Shown: positions 19,167-28,736, numbered from the stretch's first letter. The stretch is DNA of 64,000 nucleotides from Bacillus paralicheniformis (GCF_001042485.2 NZ_LBMN02000036.1:62001-126000), one strand, 5' to 3'. Program-made: numbers and translations. The notes: generated by a model not told the origin, from the letters alone.

Positions 19167-21094
19167 TGAGACCCACCTTTCAAGCTCTTTTCATATTGTT
19201 CAGCTCTCCACATCCAGTATTTTCTTCTGAAACTATCATATTGTTGTTGCAGTTCAGGGTTATTTCTAAAGCTATCACCCTTCTCCACTAACTGGTGCAG
19301 TACCTTATGGTATTTTTTATGAGTGGTATGAAGTATTTCCAACATCGTCCCTGGCTCTTTTTGTATTAAATGATGTAAATTAATTGGTTTGCCATCTTCC
19401 CCAATGGGCGCTTTTCCGCTTTTCATTAATTCTAAATTAGTTATATTTTTATTTGGATGCTTCATGTTGAAGTCAATGTTTTTAAGTTGATAAATTCTTC
19501 TATCAACATCTTTCAAATTTCCTTTTGGTTTTACTTTGCCTTTCACTTCAACTGCATTGTACTTTTCTTTATTTAACCATGGTATTGAGATATTGCCACC
19601 TGTAAATGATTTTCTGCTTATATCAGAGACTTTTTTTGCAAACTGAATAAGACTGTCTTTTATATGCTCCCCATTAAGTGCATGATAAGGGACTTTCCCC
19701 CCACCTGCAAGTTGGACTTGCGGCGCAAAAGGGTTATGTATTTGAATCCCTTTTATGTTTGAAGCAACCCTCTGCATCGCTTTCTTGAAAGACGCTACGC
19801 TTTTTTCTAGAGCTTGTTTCGATGCTTTAATCGTTTTGTTCGCTACATTCTGAGAAGCTTTAGTTGCTTTGGCAGCGACTTGCCCTACCTTCCCCGCTTT
19901 GGCAGCTTTTGCTGCTTTGTCAACGCCTTTAGAGCCAACAATCGATGTTCCGACCATTCCAACGGCATAGCTAAACCATCTGGCTTGGGTGTAAGAATTA
20001 CCATTGACGACATCTCGTTGATACGAGTCTTCAATTCCCTTTTTTATAATATTGAATGTGACATCAGGATGATGAAGCGTAAAGTTAATGCCCTCAATCG
20101 TTTCGTCTGCGTGAACGACCATGTCCCATAGGCCTACAGCAGTGTCGACAACTGCATTTTTGAGTCCTTCAGCGCTTCCTTTAATTGCGTTGCCAAAATC
20201 ACGAGCGCCTTCAATTTGATTGAAATACCGCTGTTGCCAAGGGGAAAGGTTTTCGTAGCCAATTTCCGCAGCCATCTCATAAAACTCTGAAGCCGTTGAA
20301 AAATTGTAATCATCAAGCTTCTTCTTTAGTTTAGAAATTTTATTATCCTGTTTGCTAACTTCGCTCACTTCTTTTTCAAGCTTCGATCTCTTATCCAGCT
20401 TATCCAACATGACGCCCATCGCTGTGTCTTGGCCACCACGCAAAGTATCCATCTCATCCGGCTTTAAAATCGAGCCCTTTTGGTAACCGGTGATTTCAAT
20501 TTTAGGGCCTGTGTACATTTTTTCAAGCCTGCTTATGTATCTCTGCATCGTTTCCAGGTCGTTTTCTGCGGTTTTAAGAGCGCTTGTCTGTTCTCGGTCA
20601 AAAGCATGCAGCTTTTCAATTGTCTGATTGATTTCCTTTAAGGCTTTCCTGTTCTGTTCGTGAAAATCGCTGTCATTCAAATCAGGCAAATCGACAATGT
20701 GGCTGACCTTCGCAATTGTAGCGTTGGTCTTGGAAACCAAATGCTTGGTTGTTCGATCAGCAGCCTTTAAGCCATTCTCTAGTTCGTGTTCAAGAAAAGG
20801 TTGTGAAATAAATCCGTTATGGTTTGGTTCCAGGGAATTCAGTGCGCTTTTCATTTTCTTCAGCGCGGAACTGTATTCCTCTATAAAAGTATCATAGAAC
20901 TGTAGAAAAGGGGTGTGACATTCCTTATAAAATGCACGAATTGCGTCTCCGCCTTTCCCTTTTAAGGCATCATTAAGTGATGCGATCTCCTCAACGGCTT
21001 TTTGGACTTGAGCAAATTCGTCTGACTGCTGTTTTAATTGTTCCAGCGTTTGATCAATGGCTTTGTGCAACGCCTGCACGTCCAAAGTCTTCAT
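19163..21094 (-). CDS. LXG-domain polymorphic toxin with LHH (HNH/EndoVII) nuclease tip
   Basis: 643 residues from the ATG at 21,094 (MKTLDVQALHKAID, the usual LXG start), preceded by AGAGGAG. The LXG helical domain covers about 1-220. A middle region with a PT-VENN-like 'FTLHHPDVTF' and Gly/Ala-rich segment spans about 300-440. The tip (about 560-643) carries NLHHLIQKEPG, HTTHKKYHKVLH and RRKYWMWRAEQYE, the signature of LHH nucleases. LXG toxins leave through the Esx/type VII (Yuk) secretion system and kill neighbouring cells. The relatives YobL, YokI and YeeF act on nucleic acid. No small LXG partner gene lies directly upstream. Confidence 0.92.
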   Translation of the reverse strand: MKTLDVQALHKAIDQTLEQLKQQSDEFAQVQKAVEEIASLNDALKGKGGDAIRAFYKECHTPFLQFYDTFIEEYSSALKKMKSALNSLEPNHNGFISQPFLEHELENGLKAADRTTKHLVSKTNATIAKVSHIVDLPDLNDSDFHEQNRKALKEINQTIEKLHAFDREQTSALKTAENDLETMQRYISRLEKMYTGPKIEITGYQKGSILKPDEMDTLRGGQDTAMGVMLDKLDKRSKLEKEVSEVSKQDNKISKLKKKLDDYNFSTASEFYEMAAEIGYENLSPWQQRYFNQIEGARDFGNAIKGSAEGLKNAVVDTAVGLWDMVVHADETIEGINFTLHHPDVTFNIIKKGIEDSYQRDVVNGNSYTQARWFSYAVGMVGTSIVGSKGVDKAAKAAKAGKVGQVAAKATKASQNVANKTIKASKQALEKSVASFKKAMQRVASNIKGIQIHNPFAPQVQLAGGGKVPYHALNGEHIKDSLIQFAKKVSDISRKSFTGGNISIPWLNKEKYNAVEVKGKVKPKGNLKDVDRRIYQLKNIDFNMKHPNKNITNLELMKSGKAPIGEDGKPINLHHLIQKEPGTMLEILHTTHKKYHKVLHQLVEKGDSFRNNPELQQQYDSFRRKYWMWRAEQYEKSLKGGSQ

Positions 21095-21234
21095 GGCACT
21101 CTCCTCTAATACTAAAGTTACAATCATTTTAGAGTTTACCACTTTATAGAAGAAGGTTGGTGAATAAATCCTGACTATCCATGAAAATGAATCGAATAAC
21201 CTAGTTCATAATTCCTTCTTGTTTTAGACACAAA

Positions 21235-21265
21235 AAGAAAGACAGCCAATGCTGACTGTCTTATA
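21235..21265 (-). terminator. Terminator after the SDR gene
   Basis: On the minus strand AAGACAG and CTGTCTT enclose a partly paired loop and run into TTCTTTTT. The rest of 21,095-21,417 has no gene that I can see; it must hold the LXG toxin promoter. Confidence 0.65.
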
Positions 21266-21417
21266 TTCGTTATCTATAATATAGCGATATAGAAATATCT
21301 CAAAATTTAAGTTTAGCGGCTTATAGTCTATTTTAGAGGTAATAAGGATATCCGTTATAGATCGACTAAAAAAAGATCATGAGATGCATTAATATAAAAT
21401 GATTGAAATCCTTATTT

Positions 21418-22191
21418 TTATCTATAAACAAGACCGCCGTCAGTCAACATAGCTTGACCAGTAATATAATCTGAATCATCTGAAGCCAAGAAAGATACTA
21501 AATTAGCGACATCTTCAGGTGTTTGGTACCTTTTTAAAGCAATTTCTGAAGAGAACTTTTCAAAAGCTTCCCCTCGTTTTAAATCATCACTATATTTAAC
21601 CATTTCTTCATCAATTCTATCCCACATTTTTGTTTTAGCAATACCTGGACAGTACGCATTTACGTTTATTTTATATTTAGCTAACTCTTTGGCAGCTGAA
21701 TGTGTAAAAGATTTCACGGCATGTTTAGTCGCAGAGTATGTACCAAGCATTGCGAATGATTCGTGGCCTGCTATACTGCACGCATTAATGATTTTTCCTT
21801 TTGTTTTTTGCTTAATAAATTGCTCAGCAGCTGCTTGAGTGCCAAAGACTACACCATTTACATTAATTTTGAATAGTTTATCAAGCTGTTCTTCTGTAAT
21901 GTCCAAAAACGGCGAAACCGCATCGATACCCGCATTGTTCACAAAAACATCCAAACGGCCAAATGTTTTTACCGTGCATTTAACCAAATTGAATTGATCC
22001 TCACGTTTCGATACATCCCCTTTAACACCAATGACAGGAAAATTTTTTTCTTTGAATTCTGAAACAGTTTTGTTTAGCATTGATTCATTTATATCATGCA
22101 GCACAACACGATAACCATCCTTGCATAGCCTCTCAGCTATGCCTTTCCCTAATCCACCTGCAGAACCTGTAACTACCGCTACTTTACTCAC
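21418..22191 (-). CDS. Short-chain dehydrogenase, acetoin reductase / 2,3-butanediol dehydrogenase-like
   Basis: 257 residues, ATG 10-12 bases after AAGGAGGAT. Classical SDR features are present: the [12 protein letters not shown] cofactor motif near residue 8, NNAG near 87, the Ser/Tyr/Lys triad in [10 protein letters not shown] and YSATKHAVK, and [15 protein letters not shown]. The last motif and the C-terminus ([19 protein letters not shown]) closely follow BudC/acetoin reductases, which interconvert acetoin and 2,3-butanediol with NADH. It is unusual prophage cargo. It shares the leftward block with the AbrB-like gene 107 bases upstream. Substrate is inferred by similarity. Confidence 0.85.
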   Translation of the reverse strand: MSKVAVVTGSAGGLGKGIAERLCKDGYRVVLHDINESMLNKTVSEFKEKNFPVIGVKGDVSKREDQFNLVKCTVKTFGRLDVFVNNAGIDAVSPFLDITEEQLDKLFKINVNGVVFGTQAAAEQFIKQKTKGKIINACSIAGHESFAMLGTYSATKHAVKSFTHSAAKELAKYKINVNAYCPGIAKTKMWDRIDEEMVKYSDDLKRGEAFEKFSSEIALKRYQTPEDVANLVSFLASDDSDYITGQAMLTDGGLVYR

Positions 22192-22298
22192 AAAACATCC
22201 TCCTTTTTATGAAATGATGTTACCGATTATATTTTAACAAATTTAATATTTGTTTACGAATCATCCAAATCCCCTTCCTTACAGTACTCAGGACATGC

Positions 22299-22595
22299 TT
22301 AACATCTTCTCAAAATTTCATCTTTTAATCGCTCGGCCAATAAATCTTGCAACAAGATTCTTGCCCCTTCAGGGCTTAACACAATTCCCCCTGATAAAAT
22401 CATATTTTGAGAGGACACCTTTCCGGTTACGATACAAGTGTTATGCTTTTGATACTTGAGCAAAACAATTTTATCGTTATCTTTAATAAACTCCAATGGA
22501 TCTCCATCATTAATCTTTAAAAGCCTTCTCATTTCTTTTGGTAACAAAATTCGTCCCACATCATCTATTTTACGAATCATTCCTGTGGTTTTCAT
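22299..22595 (-). CDS. AbrB/Abh-like transition-state regulator
   Basis: 98 residues, ATG after AGAGGAGGATTCTT. The N-terminal swapped-hairpin DNA-binding domain (TGMIRKIDDVGRILLPKEMRR, about 3-50) is that of AbrB/Abh/SpoVT. The C-terminal half (CIVTGKVSSQNMILSGGIVLSPEGARILL) follows the AbrB dimerisation domain. AbrB-type proteins repress many post-exponential genes. The prophage copy could regulate phage cargo or compete with host AbrB/Abh; which one cannot be read here. Confidence 0.9.
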   Translation of the reverse strand: MKTTGMIRKIDDVGRILLPKEMRRLLKINDGDPLEFIKDNDKIVLLKYQKHNTCIVTGKVSSQNMILSGGIVLSPEGARILLQDLLAERLKDEILRRC

Positions 22596-22798
22596 AAGAA
22601 TCCTCCTCTTTTTTCTTAAAAGTCATTATGAATTGTGCATAATTTCACATTCGATTTCAAGACCTTCGATTTATTTCTTTGTGTCAATTTTGTAAAATAA
22701 TCTACTTAACAAGTTTAGGTTATCCATAGCTGGTTATTCAGAACGCTATTTCTGTTTCTCGATAAAAAACTCAAAAGTTTATTAGTGCTGCCTCTATT

Positions 22799-22833
22799 AA
22801 GCTGGTGGAAAAAATTTTTTTCCACCAGCTTAC
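22799..22833 (-). terminator. Terminator downstream of the chemoreceptor gene
   Basis: AAGCTGGTGG and CCACCAGCTT form a perfect stem whose inner part is A-run/T-run, lying 14 bases past the MCP stop codon. It is symmetrical and could stop transcripts from both sides. The rest of 22,596-22,846 holds no gene that I can see. Confidence 0.75.
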
Positions 22834-22846
22834 TTTCACCATTTGA

Positions 22847-24832
22847 TTATTTAATTTTAAATTTTTCTGTTAAGCTTTGAAGTTTCTCAGCCATTTGTTT
22901 AAGGGTTTCTGAAGAGGAGCTAATCTCTTCCATTGAAGCCAGCTGTTCTTCAGCTGATGCGGCGATGTCCTGAATATTTGCTGAACTTTCACTGGACACA
23001 TTCTCAATCTCTTCAACAGCCTTTGATACTTCTTGAGATCCTTTCGATATATTTTCGACAGTTCCAGTCGCCGTTTGCAGCTGATCAGCGATGTTATTTG
23101 TCATATTATGTATTACCTTAAAGCTGGACTCTGTTTCATCCGTTATTTTAAGTCCTTCCTTCACTTCATGATTAACTGATCCAAACATACTCAATGAATT
23201 CTCTACTTCATTGACGATTTCATTAATTAATCTTTCTATATCTTTTGCCGAACTTGCGGATTGTGCTGCAAGTTTCCTGACTTCTTCAGCCACTACAGAA
23301 AATCCTTTTCCTGACTCTCCTGCTCTTGCAGCTTCAATCGCAGCATTCAATGAAAGCAAATTTGTCTGTTCCGCTATTCCGTTAATCACATTCAAAATTG
23401 CCGTAATATCCTTTGATTTTGCTTCAAGGCCTTTAATGACTTTTTCAGTCTGTTGGACTGATTTATCAATCGTATTCATCTGATTAACAGTTTTTTGAAC
23501 AAGTACCTCACCTGCTTTAGCCATATCAGCTGACTTAACTGAAGAATCTGTGATCAATTCTGATACCTGCGTAACATCCTGCAGTTTTTCACTTATCTGA
23601 CTAAGCTTATCGGAACTCACCTCTAATTCCCTATTTTGGCTTTCTATTCCATCAGAGAAATGTTCGATTGCTAGTGTAATGTTTTCTGTAGCCTTGCTTG
23701 TTTGATCTGCACTTGCGGCAAGCTCTTCAGAAGAAGAGGCGACGTTTTCCGCCGATTCTTGGACGGTATCGATTAACGAGCGAAGAGATTCTATCATCTC
23801 GTTAAATCTTACACTGAGTAGTCCAATTTCATCTTCAGATTTAACATCAATTTTTTGTGTAAGGTCTCCCTCGCTGATGCATTTTGCAGACGATACAAGT
23901 TTCTTTAAAGGTTTATTAATTGATCTGACAATTAAGTAAACAATAATGCCCCCTACGACGATTGACCCAATTAATGTATAAATGGCCGTATTTAAAACTG
24001 GACTTGCAGCAACTTTTATTTCATCTTGAAACATTGTTCCTCCGATTTTCCAACCGGTTTTTTTATTTGTTATAAAGGCCATTCTCTTCTCTTTATTTTC
24101 AAAATTATATTTAAAATCTCCTTTTTCTTTTGAAAATAATTGTGTCCCCCAATCGTCTTTAATTACTGATCCAACCTTCACTGTTGGGTGAGCAATCATT
24201 TTCTTATCCGCACTTGCGATAAATGCAAATCCATGCTTCCCGATTTTTACACTTTTCGTTTTTGCAATAAAACTATCAACCTTCAAATCAACCGCCACCA
24301 CTCCAGAACTGTCTTTGTTTTGTTTGGCTAAAGTAATAACCATATTGCCAGTGGACGCTGATTTGTATGGCTCAGTGATAATTGTCTCGTTTTTTTTCTC
24401 AACAGCCTGCTTATACCAGTCTCTTTCAAGTGGATTATAGCCTGGAGGCATTGTTTTAGAAGGGTAGCTTATAAATAATTTATCCTTCGATCCAGTATAC
24501 ACGCTTTCAACATCTTGATTCATATTTACATACTGTTCAAATTCTTTTTTTAGAGAGATGTGATCTTTCTCTTTATATTTATTTTCACTAATCCAATCGG
24601 AGTACTCTAAAATTTCTCTTTCTTTTTCTTCAATCTCATCATCAATAAGTTTATTCAAGTCTTGAATACTTAAATTAGCGCTTCTCATAATTTCTTCTTC
24701 AAGAGCATTTGTGGCAGTATTGTAAGACCTATACGATAGAATCAAAATGGGGATAGTTAAAACCGCAAGAAAACTAACAAACAATTTTTTAGAGATAGAT
24801 GGGCGTCTGATCCAGACTAATAGTGCATTCAT
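22847..24832 (-). CDS. Methyl-accepting chemotaxis protein (dCache type)
   Basis: 661 residues, similar in size and layout to B. subtilis McpA/McpB/TlpA. Membrane helix 1 lies at about 17-35, then an extracellular dCache ligand domain to about 275 ([29 protein letters not shown]). Membrane helix 2 is at about 280-303, HAMP at about 304-356, and the MCP signalling hairpin at about 380-655 with the conserved tip [21 protein letters not shown]. It should feed CheA/CheW and steer swimming. ATG follows AAAAGGAGC. A SigD promoter lies upstream. A chemoreceptor is rare phage cargo; the ligand is unknown. Confidence 0.93.
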   Translation of the reverse strand: MNALLVWIRRPSISKKLFVSFLAVLTIPILILSYRSYNTATNALEEEIMRSANLSIQDLNKLIDDEIEEKEREILEYSDWISENKYKEKDHISLKKEFEQYVNMNQDVESVYTGSKDKLFISYPSKTMPPGYNPLERDWYKQAVEKKNETIITEPYKSASTGNMVITLAKQNKDSSGVVAVDLKVDSFIAKTKSVKIGKHGFAFIASADKKMIAHPTVKVGSVIKDDWGTQLFSKEKGDFKYNFENKEKRMAFITNKKTGWKIGGTMFQDEIKVAASPVLNTAIYTLIGSIVVGGIIVYLIVRSINKPLKKLVSSAKCISEGDLTQKIDVKSEDEIGLLSVRFNEMIESLRSLIDTVQESAENVASSSEELAASADQTSKATENITLAIEHFSDGIESQNRELEVSSDKLSQISEKLQDVTQVSELITDSSVKSADMAKAGEVLVQKTVNQMNTIDKSVQQTEKVIKGLEAKSKDITAILNVINGIAEQTNLLSLNAAIEAARAGESGKGFSVVAEEVRKLAAQSASSAKDIERLINEIVNEVENSLSMFGSVNHEVKEGLKITDETESSFKVIHNMTNNIADQLQTATGTVENISKGSQEVSKAVEEIENVSSESSANIQDIAASAEEQLASMEEISSSSETLKQMAEKLQSLTEKFKIK

Positions 24833-24864
24833 TTTTCAAGCTCCTTTTTTTAATCTACCATCTA

Positions 24865-24891
24865 GTATCGGAGAATTAATAAAGAATTTTA
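24865..24891 (-). promoter_or_regulatory. Predicted SigD promoter of the chemoreceptor gene
   Basis: On the minus strand TAAA (24,888-24,891), 15 bases, then TCCGATAC (24,865-24,872). The Bacillus SigD consensus is TAAA-N15-GCCGATAT, so 10 of 12 positions fit, including the CCGATA core. It lies 33 bases before the MCP start. It would put the prophage receptor under the host motility sigma factor. Confidence 0.75.
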
Positions 24892-25107
24892 GATAAAATT
24901 TTTATAAAAATAATTCAAAACATTATGGTTTTTCAAAAAAAAGAATCGAGATTTAATTTTACAGCACCTCCTCTTGCATTATCACTAAATGTATACAATA
25001 TATAGGAGTGAGAAAATAATAAGCTTACGCACATAAAAGGAGAAGTTCAAGTCAAGGTGTTTTTAATTTCCAATAAAATGAGGATTTTATCAAGAATTAA
25101 AAAAGAA

Positions 25108-25132
25108 AAACCCCTAATAAATAAGGGTCTTC
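25108..25132 (-). terminator. Terminator of the integrase gene
   Basis: On the minus strand ACCCTTA and TTAGGGGT pair around TTTA and are followed by TTTTTC, just past the integrase stop. The stretch 24,892-25,107 shows nothing else. Confidence 0.6.
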
Positions 25133-25137
25133 AGACA

Positions 25138-26706
25138 TCATTCAATAAATTCTATTTCTATTTCAAATGGGTACTCTTTTCTTTGTTTATTGCGCGTTGA
25201 TTTTTTTAGCAACTCTGGGGGCAAAACTCTCGTGTATACAATCTTGCTTATAAACGTTTTTAAGGATTGATTGACTTCATCAGGCTCCATATTAGGTAGT
25301 TTCTCAATCAGCTCAATAATGTTCATTAAACTATTTATATGATCGTTTAGATCAATATTGCCGATTTTTTCTTTCAAATCAACAATCGCTGACTCTGTGT
25401 ATTTAATCTCATCAATCAACTCTTGTTTTTTGTTACGGATTTCCTCTTCGTTAAAGATACCTTTTAAAGCTAAGTCAATTAACTTATCTTGCTGCTCATT
25501 TAAATCATTTAATTTCCTTTCTTGTTGTTTTATTTTCCTTTTGATATCTGTTTCTACACCAGCTTCCTTTTCTTGTTGAAGTCTCTGAACACTTTTCTCC
25601 AGTAGGCTTTTAAAATTAGGAAGTGCTTTTGTAACCTCTTTTTCAACCAATTCAAGTTTGATTCCGCGATTTGGACACTTTTCTCCATTATATAAATGAT
25701 AACACCGCTGAATTACATACCCCGTACTGCTTTTGTCGTCAAAAAAAATCCTCATTTTCCTTCCGCAGACTCCGCAATAAACCAGATCCTTTAACATAGT
25801 GGTTCCAGTGGTACTAGCAGGTTTTTCACGTATCACAGCTGCCTGCTTTGCTCTACTTATACGCTCCCTGTTTGCCCTATCCCATTCTTCAGGGGGAATT
25901 ATTGCTGGGTGTGCATTGTCTACCTGAATTGTTTCAACGGGCTCATAAACAAACTTGCCATTTTTTTTAACCTTTTTTCGGTCATTAAAAACAATTGTGC
26001 CCTTATACGTTGGATTCTTTATTATTCTCTTAATGGTGGGGAGTTCAAAAGCTTTTCCTGTTGCAGATTTGTATCCTTCAGCGTTTAAAATATCCCTGAT
26101 TTTAAAGCTTCCTAAGCCCTCTGAGTGAAGTTTAAATATGTACCTCACGACTTTGGCTTCTTCTTCATAAATTTCAAGCTTTTTTGTTTCCTTGTTTCTT
26201 CTGTAACCAAAAGGAACATTCCCGCTGACGTGAAGGCCAGCTTTAGACATTTGTTTTTTGTTTGCCTTACTTCTTTTCCCGATGGTGCCATGCTCATGAC
26301 TTGAAATCATGCTTCCAACATCATAAAGAAGTCTGTCTGTTTCTGAATTTGCAAGATCGTAGGATTGATAAGGAGTTAATATAGGCTTGTCATAATCGAT
26401 ACAGTACTGTTTAACTGTCTGACTTATCAGCCCATTACGTGATAGCCTTGTTAATTCAAAACAAAGTATAGCATCAAATTTTTCAATGTCTTCAAGAAGC
26501 CGCTGCAACTCTTTTCTCTGTTCAATTTCAGACTTCCCTCCGCTGATTACTTCTCCATACTCTTCATACGTATATCCGTTTTCTTTACAGAAATCACAAA
26601 GAATTTGGCGGTGGTTTTCAAGGGTTTCAACATTTTCCCCCCTTTTTTCCTGACTTATTCTCAGATAAATTGCAACATGTTTTATATGATCAAATGTTCT
26701 TTTCAT
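25138..26706 (-). CDS. Large serine recombinase (SprA-like phage integrase)
   Basis: 522 residues. The resolvase catalytic domain spans about 10-155, with the catalytic serine in AIYLRISQEKRG (S18) and downstream ELTRLSRNG. The Recombinase domain spans about 165-285, then a zinc ribbon (CGVCGRKM and the later RCYH/KCPNRG cysteines, about 310-350). A long coiled coil (about 375-465) follows, of the type that controls directionality. It catalyses attP x attB integration and, with a small directionality factor, excision. SPbeta SprA (545 residues) has the same plan and the same terminal position. The directionality factor gene is not in the window. Confidence 0.94.
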   Translation of the reverse strand: MKRTFDHIKHVAIYLRISQEKRGENVETLENHRQILCDFCKENGYTYEEYGEVISGGKSEIEQRKELQRLLEDIEKFDAILCFELTRLSRNGLISQTVKQYCIDYDKPILTPYQSYDLANSETDRLLYDVGSMISSHEHGTIGKRSKANKKQMSKAGLHVSGNVPFGYRRNKETKKLEIYEEEAKVVRYIFKLHSEGLGSFKIRDILNAEGYKSATGKAFELPTIKRIIKNPTYKGTIVFNDRKKVKKNGKFVYEPVETIQVDNAHPAIIPPEEWDRANRERISRAKQAAVIREKPASTTGTTMLKDLVYCGVCGRKMRIFFDDKSSTGYVIQRCYHLYNGEKCPNRGIKLELVEKEVTKALPNFKSLLEKSVQRLQQEKEAGVETDIKRKIKQQERKLNDLNEQQDKLIDLALKGIFNEEEIRNKKQELIDEIKYTESAIVDLKEKIGNIDLNDHINSLMNIIELIEKLPNMEPDEVNQSLKTFISKIVYTRVLPPELLKKSTRNKQRKEYPFEIEIEFIE

Positions 26707-26760
26707 AAATAGTTCCCTTTCATGGCAGGTAGTGCTATTTTATTATTAATAAGAATACCA

Positions 26761-27804
26761 CTACGCAGAAGGCTTTTCAATACATGAAATAAAAAACGCA
26801 GTAGGGACTGCATAGCCGCTTGTGTGTCCGCGCAAGCCTTCAATGATTTCAAGACCTTTGGAGACAGGCGCTCTGAAATGGCCGATTCCTTCAGACAAAT
26901 CGCATTGATAGATATAATACGGACGGACTCTGATTTTCACCAAATCATGCATCAGCTTTTTCATAATGGAAACGCTGTCATTTATACCAGCCAAAATCAC
27001 GGCCTGATTGCCGACCGGAACCCCGGCGTTGACCAGCTTCTCACAGGCTTCCTTCGCTTCCTTCGTGATTTCGATGCTCGTGTTGAAATGCGTATTCAGC
27101 CAGACGGGATGATACTTTTTCAAAATGCTGCAAAGTTTGTCGGTAATCCGCTGCGGGAAGACGACCGGGGCTCTCGTGCCGATCCGGATGATTTCCACGT
27201 GCGGGATCGCACGGAGGTTTTTCAAAATATATTCAAGAATTTGATCGTTAATGAGAAGGCCGTCCCCTCCTGAAATCAGGACATCCCTGACATCGGGCGT
27301 ATCCCGGATATATGCGATCGCCTGATCGAGCTGCTTTTTCGGCACGCCCATGCCGATTTGTCCGGAAAAACGCCGCCTTGTACAGTATCTGCAGTACATC
27401 GAGCATTGATTAGTGACGAGAAACAAAACCCGGTCCGGATAGCGGTGGGTTAAGCCGGGGACAGGCGAATCTTCATCCTCATGAAGGGGATCTTCAAGGT
27501 CGTATTTTGTTTTGTGCATTTCTTCTGCCAGGGGCACCGACTGCATTCTGATCGGACAGCGCGGATCATCCGGATCCATCAGTGAAGCGTAATACGGCGT
27601 AATATTTAAAGGGATCGTCTTTGTGGAGATTCTCACCCCTTCTTCTTCCTCTTTCGTAAGATTGACGACTTTTTTCAAATCGTCAAGCGTTCTGACGGTG
27701 TTGGTCAGCTGCCAGATCCAGTCGTTCCATTTTTCCTCGGGAACATCTTTCCAAAGCTCAATATCCTTCCAGTGCCTTTTCGGCTGAAACAGACCGTTTT
27801 CCAT
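26761..27804 (-). pseudogene. kamA: Lysine 2,3-aminomutase, C-terminally cut by prophage insertion
   Basis: 347 codons remain, about 335 of them native, against about 471 in B. subtilis KamA. The radical-SAM motif CSMYCRYC and the barrel are intact. The frame leaves the family after GYAVPT and ends with 12 phage-derived residues. The PLP-binding motif PGGGGK, which follows a few residues later in the family, and the rest of the C-terminal domain are missing, so the lysogen product should be inactive. KamA converts L-lysine to L-beta-lysine; it is the last gene of the yodT-kamA operon. ATG follows GGGGGATG. Excision of the prophage would restore the gene. Confidence 0.92.
26797..26811. other. 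Prophage-chromosome junction (attR-type) inside kamA
   Basis: The KamA reading frame agrees with family sequence up to GYAVPT (codons 26,820 to 26,800 on the minus strand). It then turns into 12 unrelated residues and a stop next to the integrase gene. The crossover core must lie in or beside these bases. The exact core needs the other junction, which is outside the window. Confidence 0.8.
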
Positions 27805-27886
27805 CTTTCATCCCCCTATCAGCATTTTCCCTATACTTTTCAGGTTATGTGACCGGTGTGAAAAGTGTCTCTTCAAATATAAAACC

Positions 27887-27903
27887 CGCGGAAGACCGCT
27901 TTT
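27887..27903 (-). terminator. Possible attenuator between ablB and kamA
   Basis: GCGG and CCGC form a short stem flanked by A and T runs, directly after the ablB stop. It could work in either direction and lower kamA expression. The stem is short, so confidence is low. Confidence 0.35.
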
Positions 27904-28736
27904 TAAGACCGGCTTAAATTTTTGCACCAGATGTTCATGTTCTCGATGGTTTTATAAATGAGGCAGTTGTTCAAAAGCCGGCCCCTATATGAGTATGATA
28001 AATGATAAAGACTGGCGTTCATCCCGAAAGAAGCTGCTCTTGCGATTGAATAAACGTAAAAGATACCCGCTTGTTTCAAATCGGTTTCGAGTGCGGCAAT
28101 CAGCCGCCTCGTCAATGAAAAGCCCCTGTATTCCGGCAGGACGGCGCAGTCTGTTATTTCCGCATTCCCCAAAACGGGATTCACGTCTGCACCTGCTGAT
28201 GCAATCACTTTTTCCCCGTCAAAAGCGAGGTAGTAAACAGCCCCTTTCCCCATCGCTTCCTTAAGATATGCCGGATCTGAAACAGGCGCGGGGTATACAG
28301 GAAAGACGCAGTTGTAGAGATCGGCGAGACCAGGCGCATCACTGGAGGCGGCCCGCCTGATTTGAAAGGAAGCGTTTTGGGCCTCCGCGATGCGGGGAGT
28401 GCTGAACAGCTCTGTCAGCATTTGATCCTGCGCAAGCCAGTCAGCGGTTTTTCGCCTGTCTTCTTTCACATATTTTACGAACACGTCAGCATCATGCCCG
28501 TTAAAGTATCCGTCAATTTTCCCTTCCGGTTCAAACGTCCGCTCAAGCAAAGCGTTTCTGTCATTCGTTTTGGTGAAAACGATCATTTTCCCTATGCCGT
28601 GTTTTTTTGCTTCTTTCAATATGGCGGGAAAAAATGAACACACATCGCCTTCATAATTGATGATTCTGATTCTTTTACTGAACAAGTCGACATCCGCTTC
28701 AAGCGTACAGCTGTTATTGCTCCATTTTTCCACCAT
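27903..28736 (-). CDS. ablB: Beta-lysine N6-acetyltransferase
   Basis: 277 residues, ATG 6 bases after GGAGG. The C-terminal half is a GNAT domain (about 130-270): FQIRRAASSDAPGLADLY, AVLPEYRGFSLTRRLIAAL as the acetyl-CoA loop, and FYVYSIARA. It acetylates the beta-lysine made by KamA; the pair makes N-acetyl-beta-lysine, known as an osmolyte in archaea. In Bacillus (YodP) the gene belongs to a SigE-dependent operon, where it more likely serves lysine breakdown. With kamA interrupted, its substrate should not form in the lysogen. Confidence 0.92.
   Translation of the reverse strand: MVEKWSNNSCTLEADVDLFSKRIRIINYEGDVCSFFPAILKEAKKHGIGKMIVFTKTNDRNALLERTFEPEGKIDGYFNGHDADVFVKYVKEDRRKTADWLAQDQMLTELFSTPRIAEAQNASFQIRRAASSDAPGLADLYNCVFPVYPAPVSDPAYLKEAMGKGAVYYLAFDGEKVIASAGADVNPVLGNAEITDCAVLPEYRGFSLTRRLIAALETDLKQAGIFYVYSIARAASFGMNASLYHLSYSYRGRLLNNCLIYKTIENMNIWCKNLSRS

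Larger units (their letters stand above)
1..26800. mobile_element. SPbeta-like prophage, right part (left end outside window)
   Basis: Tail, lysis, toxin and integrase genes run without a break from the window start to the junction inside kamA near 26,800. The layout (tape measure, tail genes, amidase, BhlA/holin, then LXG toxin with SUKH immunity and a large serine recombinase at the end) resembles the right arm of SPbeta (yomI, yomH-E, blyA, bhlA, bhlB, yokI/yokJ, sprA). The DNA is A+T-rich, while the adjoining kamA operon is visibly G+C-richer. No arbitrium (aimR/aimP) genes or replication genes fall in this part. Intactness cannot be judged because the left arm is not shown. Confidence 0.93.

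Noticed and set aside
25054..25200. 47-codon GTG frame antisense to the integrase end
   Set aside because: Ribosome-site spacing is about 14 bases, and it overlaps the integrase and its terminator; composition looks random.
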